Counted from the stretch's first letter, positions 48,601 through 57,813 are shown. The stretch is DNA of 64,000 nucleotides from Eublepharis macularius (GCF_028583425.1 NC_072801.1:63937766-64001765), one strand, 5' to 3'. Program-made: numbers and translations. The notes: generated by a model not told the origin, from the letters alone.

Positions 48601-51600
48601 CTTTGTGCTTTGGTATGAGTGGGCTGCTTTTTCTCTAGGGTTGCCAGCTCCAAGTTGGGAAATTCCTGGAGATCTGGGGGGTGAAACCTGGAGAAACCTG
48701 GAGAAAGTGAGGTTTGGGGAGGGAAAGGACCTTGGCATGGCATAATTCCATAGAGTCTACTCCCAAAGCAGCCATTTTCTCCAGCTGAACTGATCTCTGT
48801 GGCCTGGAGACCAGTTGTAATTCCGGGAGATCTCCAGCCACTACCTGGGGGCTGGCAACCCTATTTTTCTCTCTTGACATGCTCCCTCCCTCTAGGTAAG
48901 CGCCACCCTGGTTCCCGTCCAGACGGAGACATCCCAGCATTACCAGTTCCTACAGTGCCCCCCATTCCTGACCTACCACCATACCAGCCTACACAAAAGT
49001 GAGTATGGCCTCCCCTGTACTAGATGATAACCTTCCTAACTTTTCCCTCCCTTGATGCTTATTGGAGATGTCATAATGCTACGTGCTAAGCCAAAATTGG
49101 AGCAAAATCCAGACCAGACCTTTGCAAAGTGGGAAAGCAAAATCAATCCATTAGTAGGGAGCTGGTGAGAATCCGGATCCAGGATCAAAGCATCCTGCTA
49201 AACAGAGCTGGATTTATGCACAAGTTAAATAAACTGCAGTTTAGGGCCTCAGATTATTAGGAGCCAGTAAATAAATTAAAAAGACCCTAAAAATCACTAA
49301 AAAAATTGGTAGGGCCTCTTAAACTTGACATGGTTTCGGGCCTTATCAATCACTGCAGCCAAATCAGTCTACAACAGGAATGTGGAAGCTTTACACACAG
49401 ATGAGTTATGTAGAGGCACAGCAGGCTGCAGCAGACAGAAAGTATAGAACAGGAATACACAGCAAAACTTCCTTCTGGTAGTTTGAACACCCTATATAGC
49501 CCTTTTATGTATCCCGATGCAACCAATAGAAGATGAGCAGCACCAGCCAATCAAGTGATAGGATGGAGACATAGAAAGTGAGTAGACAGGCTTTGATGAC
49601 TATCAGCGAGTGATATAGAAAAGTTATGAAGTCTATTCAGTCCCGGCCAATGCAGGCCAGTGGCTAGAGCGGTGGATCCTTAAGGAGAGCTGAATTACTC
49701 AAACCAGTTTAAAGTCACCACATCCAAAAAGTCTGCAGACTTATCCCATCAACCATTAAGAAGGAGCTCATATACTAAGAGGACTACAGAAGATCTCTTC
49801 CAGACATTCTGAAGAGCTCCTGCCGGCCCTGCTAGAGGAGCCAGAGGGAGTTTCACAGCTTTCCTAGTTAACTGAAATGAGCCCTCAAATGTTCTTCTCT
49901 CTTTCTTCCAGCACACGCCCACCATCACCGAACCGTTGCAAGGCCCATTTTGATGCTATCGCCAACATCCGTGGGGAAATGTTCTTCTTCAAGCGTAAGA
50001 GGAATGCTTTTTCCAGAATAGGAAGCATGGCAGGGGGAAAGATTCAGAGTTTCACAGCTTGCTGTCCGATTGAGCTTACCAGCCTTGTATTGGTGGCAAG
50101 TGGAGATCCCATTACCTATTCCTTCCCTTTAATGAAGTCCTGGCTCCAGTTTGGACCATCGTTCACATTTTTTTACTGGTCCCACAGCTGTGCGTATAGC
50201 TACCTTATATAGAATCAGATCACGGCTTTATGTGTCTCGGTGTCATCTACTTTGGCAGTGGCTCTCTTGCGTCTCAGGCTGAGAAAGGTTTTGGCTGCCT
50301 GAAATCTTTTTAACAGGAGATGCCGGACACTGAAACTGTAACCTTCTGTGTGCAAAGCAGGTGCTCTGCCATCAGGCTACAGCCTCTCAACAGGGTGGCA
50401 CACGTTTTTTATTAACATAAAATCAGTTTACCAAGATTGTTTGGAGTTGGGGTGGGTGTGTATTTCTTGGTCTTGCTGAACTCCCAGTGCAATTGTCATT
50501 CTTGCCTGTAGAGGATTTGTCCAGCACAACAGTATTTCTGCAATGTGGTACAGTGACAGAGAGCCAGTGTGGAGCAGTGGAAAACTAGGGTCTGGGAGAC
50601 CCACGTTCCTTTAGTTCCCTGCTCTGCCGTGGAAGCTTGCTGGGTAACGTTGGACCAGTCACACACACTCCACCTAACCTATCTCACAATGTTGGTGTGA
50701 GGATAAAGTGGAGAAGAGGAGAACAACAACAACATTTGATTTATATACTGCCCTCCAGAACAACTTAGCGCCCATTCAGAACAGTTTACAAAGTGTGTTG
50801 TTATTATCCTCACAACTGTCAGGTTCTGGCAGTTAGACCCAAATAGTACTTCACATCAAACACTCCAATGCCTGAGTTAAAGTTGCTTTATTCAGGATCT
50901 ATCAGTTCAGTACACACTTGACTACAGTATTGGCAGAAGTGACGTGGGTATGAAAGGTCAGGTTAGTTATAGGGAAAGTTCCCGCCTTTTAGGATAGGGA
51001 CAGTTCAGATTTTGGCGCGAAGGAGCCAGGAAGGGGGGGGGGGAGGGGGAGGAGCTTGGGAAAGAAAGAGAGAATGAAGTCATTTCTAACTCTCAGGCTT
51101 CGCCAGGTATCCAAGGCCACTCCACTGTCTGCTCAAGAAGTGAGAGCAGCCACCTGCGAGATAAGAGGAACAGCTACAAGTCTAGCTGGGCAAGGCATGA
51201 CACAGACTCATATATCGTTAGTACAAAATACAAAATACACTTAGCGTACTCTCAGAGGATCAGCATCAAATGCAAAACACCCTCATGGCAGATATGTTGG
51301 CATGCGTATCTGACAACAACAATCACCCTGTGAGGTGGGTGGGGCTGAGAGAGCTCTGAGAGAACTGTGACGGTCCCAAGGTCACCCAGCTGGCTTCAAG
51401 CAGAGGAGTGGGGAATCAAACCCAGTTCTCTGGGTTAGAGTCCCACCCAGGGCTTTTTTTCTGGGAAAAAAGGTGGTGGAACTCAGTGGGTTGCCTTCAG
51501 AGAAAATGGTCAAATGGCTGGTGGCCCCGCCCCCTGATCTCCAGACAGAGGGGAGTTTAGATTGCAATCTAAACTCCCCGGGTGGGGCCACCAGCCATGT

Positions 51601-54600
51601 GACCATTTTCAAGAGGTTCTGGAACTCCGTTCCACCGCATTCTAGCTGAAAAAAAGCCCTGGTCCTACCACTCTTAACCACTACACAAAACTGATGTAAT
51701 CCACTTTGGGTCCCTGTGGCAGAGAAAAGTGGAGTATAAATGGAGCAAAAAACCCCGGAAGCCGGGTTCAGGTAGCCGCCTCAAGGTTGACTCAGCATTC
51801 CATCCTTCCGAGGTTGGTAAAATGAGTACCCAGTTTCCTGGAGGTAAAAGTGTAGATGACTGAGAAAGGCAATGGCAAACCACCCCGTAACAAAAAGTTT
51901 GCCAAGAAAACGTCATGATGCAACGTCCTCCCATGGGTCAGTAATAACTCAGTGCTTGCACCTTTACCTTTACCTAAATGAAGCAAATAAATAAATAACG
52001 CAGGGAGCAGGAGGATTCCTTCTTTAGCCCCAGTTCTATTATAATATGTATACAGAGTAACATGCTGTTGTGCAATGTAACAACTCTCTGATCAGTGATT
52101 GTTGACTGTTAAAAAGTTTTTCCTAATATCCAGCCGGCAGAAAGGCACCGGCTGGATATTAGGGAAAACTTTTTCACAGTCAGAGTAGTTCAAAGGTGGA
52201 ATCAACTGCCTAGGGAGGTAGTGAGTTCCCTTTCACTGGCAGTTTTCAAGAAGAGGTTGGATGAATGTTTGCCAGAGATTCTTTAGGCTCATCCTGCATT
52301 GGGTTGGACTAGAAGGTCTGTATGGCCCCTTCCAACTCTGTGCTTCTGTGAATCTGTGATCATCTTTGGTGTGGTGTTTTTTCTGTTAAAATTTTGTTTG
52401 TTTCGAAAGGCTTGAAGTTGTGGGTTTAGAAGGGGTGGGGCAGATGTTTGGTTTCTGACCTAATTAATGGCACCACCTAACTTTTCAAAGAAAAACATTT
52501 CTGGAGGATGCAGCCAAGTCGTAACCTGGTTTCTTTGGAGCCTGCGCAGACACTCAGGTTCTGGAATGGTCTCCCCCACGACTTCAAGGCCATCGACGCT
52601 GTGTATGAACGCATCAATGACAGTCAGATTGTATTCTTTACAGGTGAGTGCAGCCGCGTGGTTGTGAATGGCGAGATTTGAGGCTTCTTTGGAAAGACAG
52701 GACATCCTCATGTTAAAGAAGAAGGACGCGAAGGAAATGAAATGTCATGGTTCCAGAGAGAAGGTTGTAGAGAAGCCATGTTTCTGGGCTTCTTTTGCAA
52801 TCCTGAGCACCCAGGCACTCTTAAACCTTTAAACCTACCTGCAATGGGACGGTAGTTGCAACATAGTGCAACGAACTGCATGCCCATGCTCCCCAGAGCA
52901 ACTAATTTTTTCACGAGATCTCTCATTTAATTTAAATATAACAAATGGAATTGAATATTAGAAACATGATGGAAAAGTCAATCAGGCTAGGAAAAGTGGA
53001 AGGCAGTAGGAAAAGAGGAAGACCTAAAACGAGATGGCTTGACTCAATAAGAGAAGCCACGTCCTCCAGTTTGCAGGATCTGAGCAAGCCTGTTAATGAT
53101 AGGATATTTTGAAGATCTTTCATTCATAGGGTTGCATGGCACATAACACACACGCACACACTAGAAGCATGAAGACATTCGCTGTGTATGTCCTTGATAG
53201 CTAACATGTCTAGTTGTTTAGTTGTTTGGGGGAGGTGGTTAGGAGGGTTTTTAATGTTTTGCCTTTTATTTGAAGATCAGTTTTTAAAACTTGCACACTC
53301 AGATGCCTCCAGATACAGAAGGCAATTTATAAAAACAATCCTTGGTTAGGAAAAATCTGTAATACAGCGAAATGGGAAGGTTGAAATTGTTTTTCAGAAT
53401 GAGTCAAGTACTCAATTGCTGTCATTTATACAAACCTGCTAGGATTTCTCTCGGCTCTCTCCTCTCTGTTCAGCATTCTTCCTTTTCCCACCTTGCAGGA
53501 TCATACTACTGGGTTTTCTATGAGACTCGGGTCAATCCAGGCTACCCCCGTCCCGTATCAGATCTTGGCCTTCCTGCCAACACTGTTGTGGGTGCAGCAT
53601 TTGTCTGGCCTCACAATGGCAAGACATACTTTTTAGAAAAGAACCAGTATTGGCGCTATGATGATCAGTTGGGAACCGTGGAATCAGGGTACCCTAAGTC
53701 TGTCAGTCTTTGGGAAGGGGTACCCTCAGATCTGGATGATGTCACTCGCTGGAATGACGGTACGTTTTGGAAGAAACTTACTCCCTACTGAAAGTCTGGA
53801 ACAAGTTTTCTTGACTTTTTGTGGCATGTAGTTCTGCAAGGTAGTTATCAAATAAGCACATAGACCACATTTCTTGGCATCCACTGACAAACTCAGAATT
53901 TGATGCAGATTTCTTATTTAAATCCAAAGACCTCTATCCCTTCCCGTTGCAAATACTAATCTGACAATACATTTGGTGCTCTGCTTTTCAAATGAGTTCA
54001 CAAAATATAGTAGGCCACAAAATTCTTTTACTAGCCTGCCTAACAGCTGCTGAAATAATTTTTAAAAACTCTTCTCAAAAAATTCATCTGTAGTTAATTC
54101 TGACTTGCTGCAGGTAACTAGGAAACTGACTGCAAGCTTGACATTCAGCTTAAAGACCAACCCAAGCAAAAAGTCTGGCACCTACAACTGAAACGACATT
54201 TGCAGAGGGAGGAGGGTTTGGCAACTAATGAGCAGACACACACAAGATGTCAACTTAGGGAGAACTGCTGCAAAGATCTTTGTAGGGGGAAACATGTTTG
54301 TTTTAAACAGGGACAGTCCCAGTTTCCCTGCCACTGGTCGTTTGCAAAATGGTTGAACAGAAGAAAATGAGACATGGGCCGTTTCCACACGGCTTACCTT
54401 CTGCCAGGATGCAGCGTGTTCTCACGCGATATTGCGTGATAACAGCGTCTTCCTGGCACGATTTTGCACATGAAGATGCTGTATCCCGACAAAAGGTAAG
54501 CTGTGTGGAAGCAGCCAAAGTCTCTCTCTACACGAAATGCCTCGGTGTGCGTTCGTCAAGTGTAGAGAGACTCAATGTTAGCCAGAAAGCGTAGTTTAAA

Positions 54601-55310
54601 AATATAGCATGTCTCAGAGCATTTGTCAATTTCATCTTCTCCACCCAGAAGGCTTTGTCAATTTCACCTCTCCAGTCTAAAACTGTGCAGGATTGCAACC
54701 AGAGTGCAGCGAGGAATGGAAATGGGCTGCCTTCCAGAGCCGGGCTTGGACCTGGAGAGGTTATAATGGCATTTCACAGCCCCTTCACACAGCTCTAGTG
54801 TATAGCAAAGCCTTTGCCCTGCCACTGGTTCTGTCTTTTAAAATTACTTTTCCCAGCTAACATTGCATCTCCCGACACGTGATCTTCACGTCTCAGATGT
54901 CTTGTGTAGAGAGACTGATAGAGGCCTCCCCAGTGGTACAATGAGGCCTCGACTCTTGCTGGCGCTTGTGATTCCCGCCCCCTGGCCACAGGCAATTTGA
55001 TGTTCTCTCTCCATCTTTGCAACGTCTATCCCAACCCAAGTCCTCTTTGTCCTTCTTTACAGGTAACACATATTTCTTCAAGGGGACCCAATACTGGGAG
55101 TTTTCCGGAGGCAACGTGCAGTCAGACGCTGGCTACCCCCGTTCTACCTCCCGAGACTGGATGTATTGCCAGGGGCCCTCTACTTCCTCCCCACCAGCTC
55201 CCAGGCATGGAACAGGTGGAGACAAAGGAATGTGCATCTGCCACGGGTCTGCAGTGCAACTAGCACCTCTCTCAGCTTGGATCCTGGCTTTGATATGGGT
55301 CCTGTGCTGA
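39591..55310 (+). CDS. MMP25: Matrix metalloproteinase 25 (MT6-MMP, leukolysin), complete
   Basis: Ten exons with GT-AG borders and matching phases join to 564 codons (human about 562): 39591-39689, 45721-45853, 46618-46762, 47317-47612, 47708-47881, 48896-48998, 49912-49994, 52491-52643, 53499-53759, 55063-55310. Order of parts: signal peptide (about 1-21), propeptide with [11 protein letters not shown] and cysteine switch PRCSLPD (Cys about 90), a furin site of eight Arg (about 103-110), catalytic domain with [11 protein letters not shown] (His about 236, 240, 246; Glu 237) and Met-turn SIM, Pro-rich hinge, four-blade hemopexin domain closed by Cys about 326 and 518, and a hydrophobic end ([13 protein letters not shown]) typical of a GPI signal. 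Known role: zinc endopeptidase on leukocyte surfaces, cutting matrix and serpins. Its sister MMP17 is less likely: the [15 protein letters not shown] run and the BICDL2 neighbour are MMP25 traits. All key residues are present. Confidence 0.96.
39690..42148. other. MMP25 intron 1, 5' half
   Basis: No additional exon. 41,718-41,985 holds a dispersed lizard-type repeat (AGAGCCATGCCGAATCAGAC, GGTCCATCAAGTC). The rest is not recognised. Confidence 0.45.
42149..42583. mobile_element. MITE family E, copy 1 (MMP25 intron 1)
   Basis: Ends GAGTCTCTCTATACGAGACA and GTCTCAGGTAGAGAGACTC are inverted. The body (TTTGTCAATTTCATCTTGGC, CCAGTCTAAAATGGGGTG, CCAGCTACCATTGCATCTCC) is shared with 54,519-54,915. 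Confidence 0.75.
43650..43755 (-). repeat. tRNA-derived SINE type D, head part
   Basis: GAGGCCAGGAATTGAACCTG-GGACTTTCTG and CACAAAGCAGGTG, then AATCATTGAGCCCC: reverse of the tRNA-like head. Confidence 0.6.
43891..44132 (+). repeat. tRNA-derived SINE, Sauria-like type B
   Basis: GAGAGCCAGTGTGGTGTAGT head, CTCTGCCATGGAAGCTCACT body, GTTGTTGTGAGGATAAATGG, and an AAATGAAGTAAATAAATGAA tail. Confidence 0.88.
44613..44888 (+). repeat. tRNA-derived SINE type C
   Basis: Head GAGTGGTAAGCGGCAGTACT with GAGTTAGATCC in the B-box place (long variable arm, as in Leu/Ser tRNAs), body TTCCGAGGTCGGTAAAATGA and GGCAATGGCAGACCACCCCG, end GGTGCTTGCACCTTTACC. Confidence 0.8.
45178..45292. mobile_element. MITE family D, partial (MMP25 intron 1)
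   Basis: GATAACAGTGTCTTCCTGGC inner arm and the right end GGTAAGACGTGTGGAAACAG; left end missing. Confidence 0.6.
45721..45853 (+). CDS. MMP25: MMP25 exon 2
   Basis: [19 protein letters not shown] to [13 protein letters not shown]: the first helices of the propeptide. Acceptor ttctcacag. Confidence 0.96.
46306..46400. mobile_element. MITE family D, partial (MMP25 intron 2)
   Basis: GATGTCGCGCAAAACTCGCG and TTCGCGTTTTCCGCGCAACG match the arms of the copy at 58,443. It is a CpG-dense island within AT-rich intron. Confidence 0.55.
46618..46762 (+). CDS. MMP25: MMP25 exon 3
   Basis: Holds the cysteine switch PRCSLPD and the furin site RRRRRRRR before [15 protein letters not shown]. Removal of the propeptide in the Golgi is expected here. 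Confidence 0.95.
46956..47115. mobile_element. MITE family E, compact palindrome (MMP25 intron 3)
   Basis: GAGTCTCTCTACACAAGACA-TCTTACATGGGAATG is answered by CATTCCCATGTAAGATG-TTTTGTGTAGAGAGATTC. 160 bp, only about 200 bp upstream of exon 4. Confidence 0.8.
47317..47612 (+). CDS. MMP25: MMP25 exon 4
   Basis: First part of the catalytic domain; the structural zinc and calcium loops show as [17 protein letters not shown] and HFDDEETW. Confidence 0.96.
47708..47881 (+). CDS. MMP25: MMP25 exon 5
   Basis: [20 protein letters not shown] with the catalytic zinc site, SIM Met-turn, then [14 protein letters not shown] to QIYG. Confidence 0.96.
48180..48377 (+). mobile_element. MITE family B (MMP25 intron 5)
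   Basis: AGGGTTGCCAATTCTGAATTG to GATCTCCAGGCCCCACC; far right end worn. Confidence 0.75.
48637..48862 (-). mobile_element. MITE family B next to MMP25 exon 6
   Basis: Complete copy: AGGGTTGCCAGCTCC to GGCTGGCAACCCT, flanked by matching T/C-rich bases (TTTTTCTCT-like on both sides), a likely target duplication. Confidence 0.82.
48896..48998 (+). CDS. MMP25: MMP25 exon 6
   Basis: Pro-rich hinge ([18 protein letters not shown]). A family B MITE ends only about 33 bases upstream, so the acceptor tract ctccctccctctag is almost all that separates exon and transposon. Confidence 0.88.
49912..49994 (+). CDS. MMP25: MMP25 exon 7
   Basis: [19 protein letters not shown]: first hemopexin blade with the Cys that pairs with the one in exon 10. 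Confidence 0.94.
50205..50395 (-). repeat. tRNA-derived SINE type D
   Basis: TACCTTATATAGAATCAGATC, GGAGATGCCGGACACTGAAAC and GTGTGCAAAGCAGGTGCTCT in family order. Confidence 0.65.
50817..51315 (-). repeat. Solo LTR (fossil), copy 2
   Basis: 499 bp, TGTCAG...CTGACA ends, flanked by the 5-bp duplication ACAAC (50,812-50,816; 51,316-51,320), as expected of LTR integration. AATAAAG on the minus strand gives the orientation. No internal coding part remains. Related to 22,548-23,038. LTR class (gypsy-like or ERV) not decided. Confidence 0.82.
51448..51661. mobile_element. hAT-type MITE family A, copy 7
   Basis: CAGGGCTTTTTTTCTGGG to AAAAAAAGCCCTG, flanked by GTCCCACC / GTCCTACC (8 bp, one difference). 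It cuts the head of the type A SINE. Confidence 0.9.
51756..51976 (+). repeat. tRNA-derived SINE type C, 5' truncated
   Basis: GGAAGCCGGGTTCAGGTAGC to GTGCTTGCACCTTTACCTTT. Confidence 0.8.
52103..52362 (+). repeat. CR1-type LINE 3' end with an inverted 5' duplication
   Basis: GGTTGGACTAGAAGGTCTG, CCCCTTCCAACTCTGTG and TTCTGTGAATCTGTGA are the CR1 3' end. At the left, 52,103-52,137 and 52,148-52,182 are 35-base inverted copies (one reads TGACTGTTAAAAAGTTTTTC). Confidence 0.75.
52491..52643 (+). CDS. MMP25: MMP25 exon 8
   Basis: [20 protein letters not shown] and [18 protein letters not shown], second hemopexin blade. Acceptor cttttcaaag; the start was set by phase with exon 7. Confidence 0.93.
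53499..53759 (+). CDS. MMP25: MMP25 exon 9
   Basis: [51 protein letters not shown]: blades two to three. Confidence 0.96.
54376..54518. mobile_element. MITE family D (MMP25 intron 9)
   Basis: GGGCCGTTTCCACACGGCTT-ACCTTCTG to GGTAAGCTGTGTGGAAGCAG; inner arms GCGTGTTCTCACGCGATATT. Confidence 0.75.
54519..54915. mobile_element. MITE family E, copy 2 (MMP25 intron 9)
   Basis: AGTCTCTCTCTACACGAAAT to GTCTTGTGTAGAGAGACT, body shared with 42,149-42,583. It starts exactly where the family D copy ends. Confidence 0.78.
55063..55310 (+). CDS. MMP25: MMP25 exon 10 and stop
   Basis: [17 protein letters not shown] and RDWMYC complete the fourth blade; a Ser/Pro stem and CICHGSAVQ precede the hydrophobic GPI-type end [16 protein letters not shown] at 55,308-55,310. 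Confidence 0.95.
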
Positions 55311-56125
55311 CGAGTCACCAGCCACAAAAACAATGCACTTTACACACTCAAGGAGGAGATTGAACTGTGGGAGTGGGGGGGGGGGAAACTCCTGCGATCA
55401 TCCACGCCCACCTTTTGTGGTGTTCCCATGAATCCCATCCTTGATCTACTAGGATCCTTTTGGACATTTCCTCCCTTGGCTCCATGCTTAGTTTCCTAAA
55501 GGGAAAGGTGCTGGGGCATCAGCCTCCCTGGTGGGCAAAGCTGGCCTGTGATTTCTCAATGGTGAACAAAAGGTACTCTGCAGCTGCTCAGAGGCAATGT
55601 TTTTTCTAATTACTTCCTACACCACAAGGCTGAGTTCCGGCTCCCTCCAAAGCCTGCTCAGCCCGACTAGCCCATCCAGTTTCAGCTCTCTTACCCACTT
55701 ACTCTTCACTCGCTCTGCTGTCATTTCAAGACAAGATGAAACCCAGAGGTCATTTTATCCTGTTAGCATCACCAACTGATTTATTTGCTGCTCCTCCCCA
55801 TGAGGATTTCAGGGAGAGGGAAGTTATTCCGTCCCCAACGGACTCTGCCCAAGAAAGCCCTGCTTCCTGGTGGCTCTTGCTCTCGCTCTGCAGTGGAAAT
55901 TACGTGAATTCATTTTGAGGCCAGCCAGTGTTTCTATATTAGGTGAACACAAATCAGTGCTCAAAGAATCCTGGCTGGAGCTGCAGCTCCCTTTCCGAGC
56001 GGTAGTTCTAGGAGCAGACAAGAAGCTTGATGGATCAGCTAATTCAGGTGATTCATCGCCAGGAGCAGGTGGCACACCACTGCTCTCAGAAGTTTCTTTC
56101 GTAATAAAAGCCAAATGGAAACTCT
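55311..56125 (+). other. MMP25: MMP25 3' UTR
   Basis: About 800 bases from the stop codon to shortly after AATAAA. Open frames here show no domain. Confidence 0.65.
56103..56108 (+). terminator. MMP25: Polyadenylation signal of MMP25
   Basis: AATAAA, the first canonical signal I see downstream of the stop codon, followed by a T-rich stretch (CTATTTTTTAATAG). Confidence 0.6.
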
Positions 56126-56164
56126 CTTGTTCGACTTCACTATTTTTTAATAGTTTCATATGAT

Positions 56165-56345
56165 GCTGCTTTATTCAGACTCAGACTACGAGTCTATTTA
56201 AGCTCTGCATTGCCCATTTTCTGATTGACAGCTGTTTTCTAACCCTTGCTACTCTTTCACTGGAGCTGCCAGGGCCTGAAGTCAGGACATCTACTTGCAA
56301 AGCAGCTCCTCTAGCATTAAGCCATGGCCTCTCCCACACCGGAGG
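56165..56345 (-). repeat. tRNA-derived SINE type D
   Basis: ATGCTGCTTTATTCAGACTC, GAGCTGCCAGGGCCTGAAG and GCATTAAGCCATGGCC in family order. Confidence 0.55.
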
Positions 56346-56357
56346 GGTAGACTCACA

Positions 56358-56470
56358 AGAGTGTCTCTACACAATACTTTTGACATGCATTCTTCACATG
56401 TTGGAAGATGCTATGTTGGTCGGGAAGTGTAGTTTTGAAAGGCAGAGCTGGCATAGATTGCTCTTTAGGG
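56358..56470. mobile_element. MITE family E fragment
   Basis: GAGTGTCTCTACACAATAC left end and GGGAAGTGTAGTTTTGAAAG; no right end found. Confidence 0.5.
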
Positions 56471-56912
56471 GACGGATTCTCTCACAGCCCTCCACTACCT
56501 CCGACATGCTGGACTGTCTCCCCTTCTGGAACTTTTACCCTGCCACCCTCACTGCTTAAAACTTTGCAGTAACCGAGCCTCAGCAGGGCAAAGGCTCCGG
56601 AAAAGAGGAGGAAGTGGGTCCCCTTGAATTTCTATGAAAACCAAAGCTTGAAAAACAGCTTGTGGTGCAGGGACTGCAAACAGCAAGGAAGTGTCAACAG
56701 AACCCTGAATCACATACCTTTGATAATAAGGAAATCCACTGCTGAATTCACTACTATGGCACAACTTCCTCTGTTTTGAAATGGCATTGTCTAAGAGGGT
56801 TGCCAGCCCTAAGTGGAGAAATTCCTGGAGATTTGAGGGTAGAATTTGGAAAGGGCTGATCTGTGTTGTCTAGAGATCAGCTGTCATTCTGGGAGATCTT
56901 CAGGCCCAACAA

Positions 56913-57096
56913 GGGCTGTTTTCAAACTGCTTACTGGCCACAGAACATCACACCGAGCTCCCGGAACGACAGCATCTTCTTGGTGCAATTTCGTGCAAGA
57001 ACGGCAGTTCTCACGCAAAAGCATGCCAAGAAGATGCTGTCATTCTGGGAGTTGGCGCGATGTTCCGTGGCCGGTAAGCAGTGTGAAAACAGCCCT
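56913..57096. mobile_element. MITE family D palindrome nested in MITE B
   Basis: GGGCTGTTTTCAAACTGCTT-ACTGGCCAC and GTGGCCGGTAAGCAGTGTG-AAAACAGCCCT; inner arms ACGACAGCATCTTCTTGG. Confidence 0.78.
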
Positions 57097-57098
57097 AA

Positions 57099-57346
57099 CA
57101 ACAACATTCAATTTCTATACCGCCCTTCAGGACAACTTAATGCCCACTCAGAGTGGTTTACAAAGTATGTCATTATTATCCTCACAACAAAACACCCTGT
57201 GAGGTGGGTGGGGATGAGAGAGCTCTGAGAGAGCTGTGACTAGCCCAAGGTCACCCAGCTGGCTTCAAGCAGAGGAGTGGGGAATCAAACCCAGCTCTCC
57301 CGATTAGAGTCCTGCACTCTTAACCATTACACCAAACTGGCTCTCC
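57099..57346 (-). repeat. tRNA-derived SINE, Sauria-like type A
   Basis: AACAACATTCAATTTCTATAC tail-side to CACCAAACTGGCTCTC head-side; abuts the family D palindrome. Confidence 0.85.
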
Positions 57347-57813
57347 TAGTGGTTGGCAACCCTACTTGAGTGCCAAAACTTCTCAGTAGAAAGAGCTCAA
57401 ATGTTTCCAGACACTCCTAACTAATCCATTATCTCTGCACACACCCCACTCCCTTCCCATTCCTGAGACCGAAAAAGCAGCTGCCCTGCCAGAAATCAAT
57501 CAGCCTTATGCCTGCGGCCATCCATGCATTCAGATTATCCATCAGCTGAAAGGCCATTAAAAGCTCTGATGTTCTGCCTTCAACAGCTTAGCACAGGATC
57601 AGTTTGCATAGCATGAGGAACAAGTACAAAACATTTGACATTTTTGCATTCAGCAAGGAATTCCACTGATGTGCTTTCAGGGCATCAGGATGTGACACTT
57701 GGCTTATGTCAGAGCCTGGCAATGGCCACCAAAAAGAAACAAGAACAAAAATCCAGAAGGTCCTGCACTCACTGCAGCATTTATGGATTTAGTGATTTCT
57801 GCTAAAATCTTGC

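Larger units (their letters stand above)
50727..51694 (-). repeat. Type A SINE inserted in the type B SINE, itself split twice
   Basis: Pieces 50,727-50,816 (AACAACAACAACATTTGATT tail), 51,316-51,447 (CACCCTGTGAGGTGGGTGGG to GGTTAGAGTCCCACC) and 51,662-51,694 (AACCACTACACAAAACTG head) read in order as one reverse SINE. Confidence 0.85.
50556..51755 (+). repeat. Type B SINE split by a nested stack
   Basis: The 5' part (50,556-50,726) reads GAGAGCCAGTGTGGAGCAGT to GTGAGGATAAAGTGGAGAAG; the 3' part resumes at about 51,695 with GTAATCCACTTTGGGTCCC and GAGTATAAATGGAG. Everything between is later insertions. Confidence 0.8.
56796..57364 (+). mobile_element. MITE family B split by a MITE and a SINE
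   Basis: Left part 56,796-56,912 (AGGGTTGCCAGCCCTAAG to TCTTCAGGCCCAAC), right end resumes at about 57,347 as TAGTGGTTGGCAACCCTAC. Confidence 0.72.
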
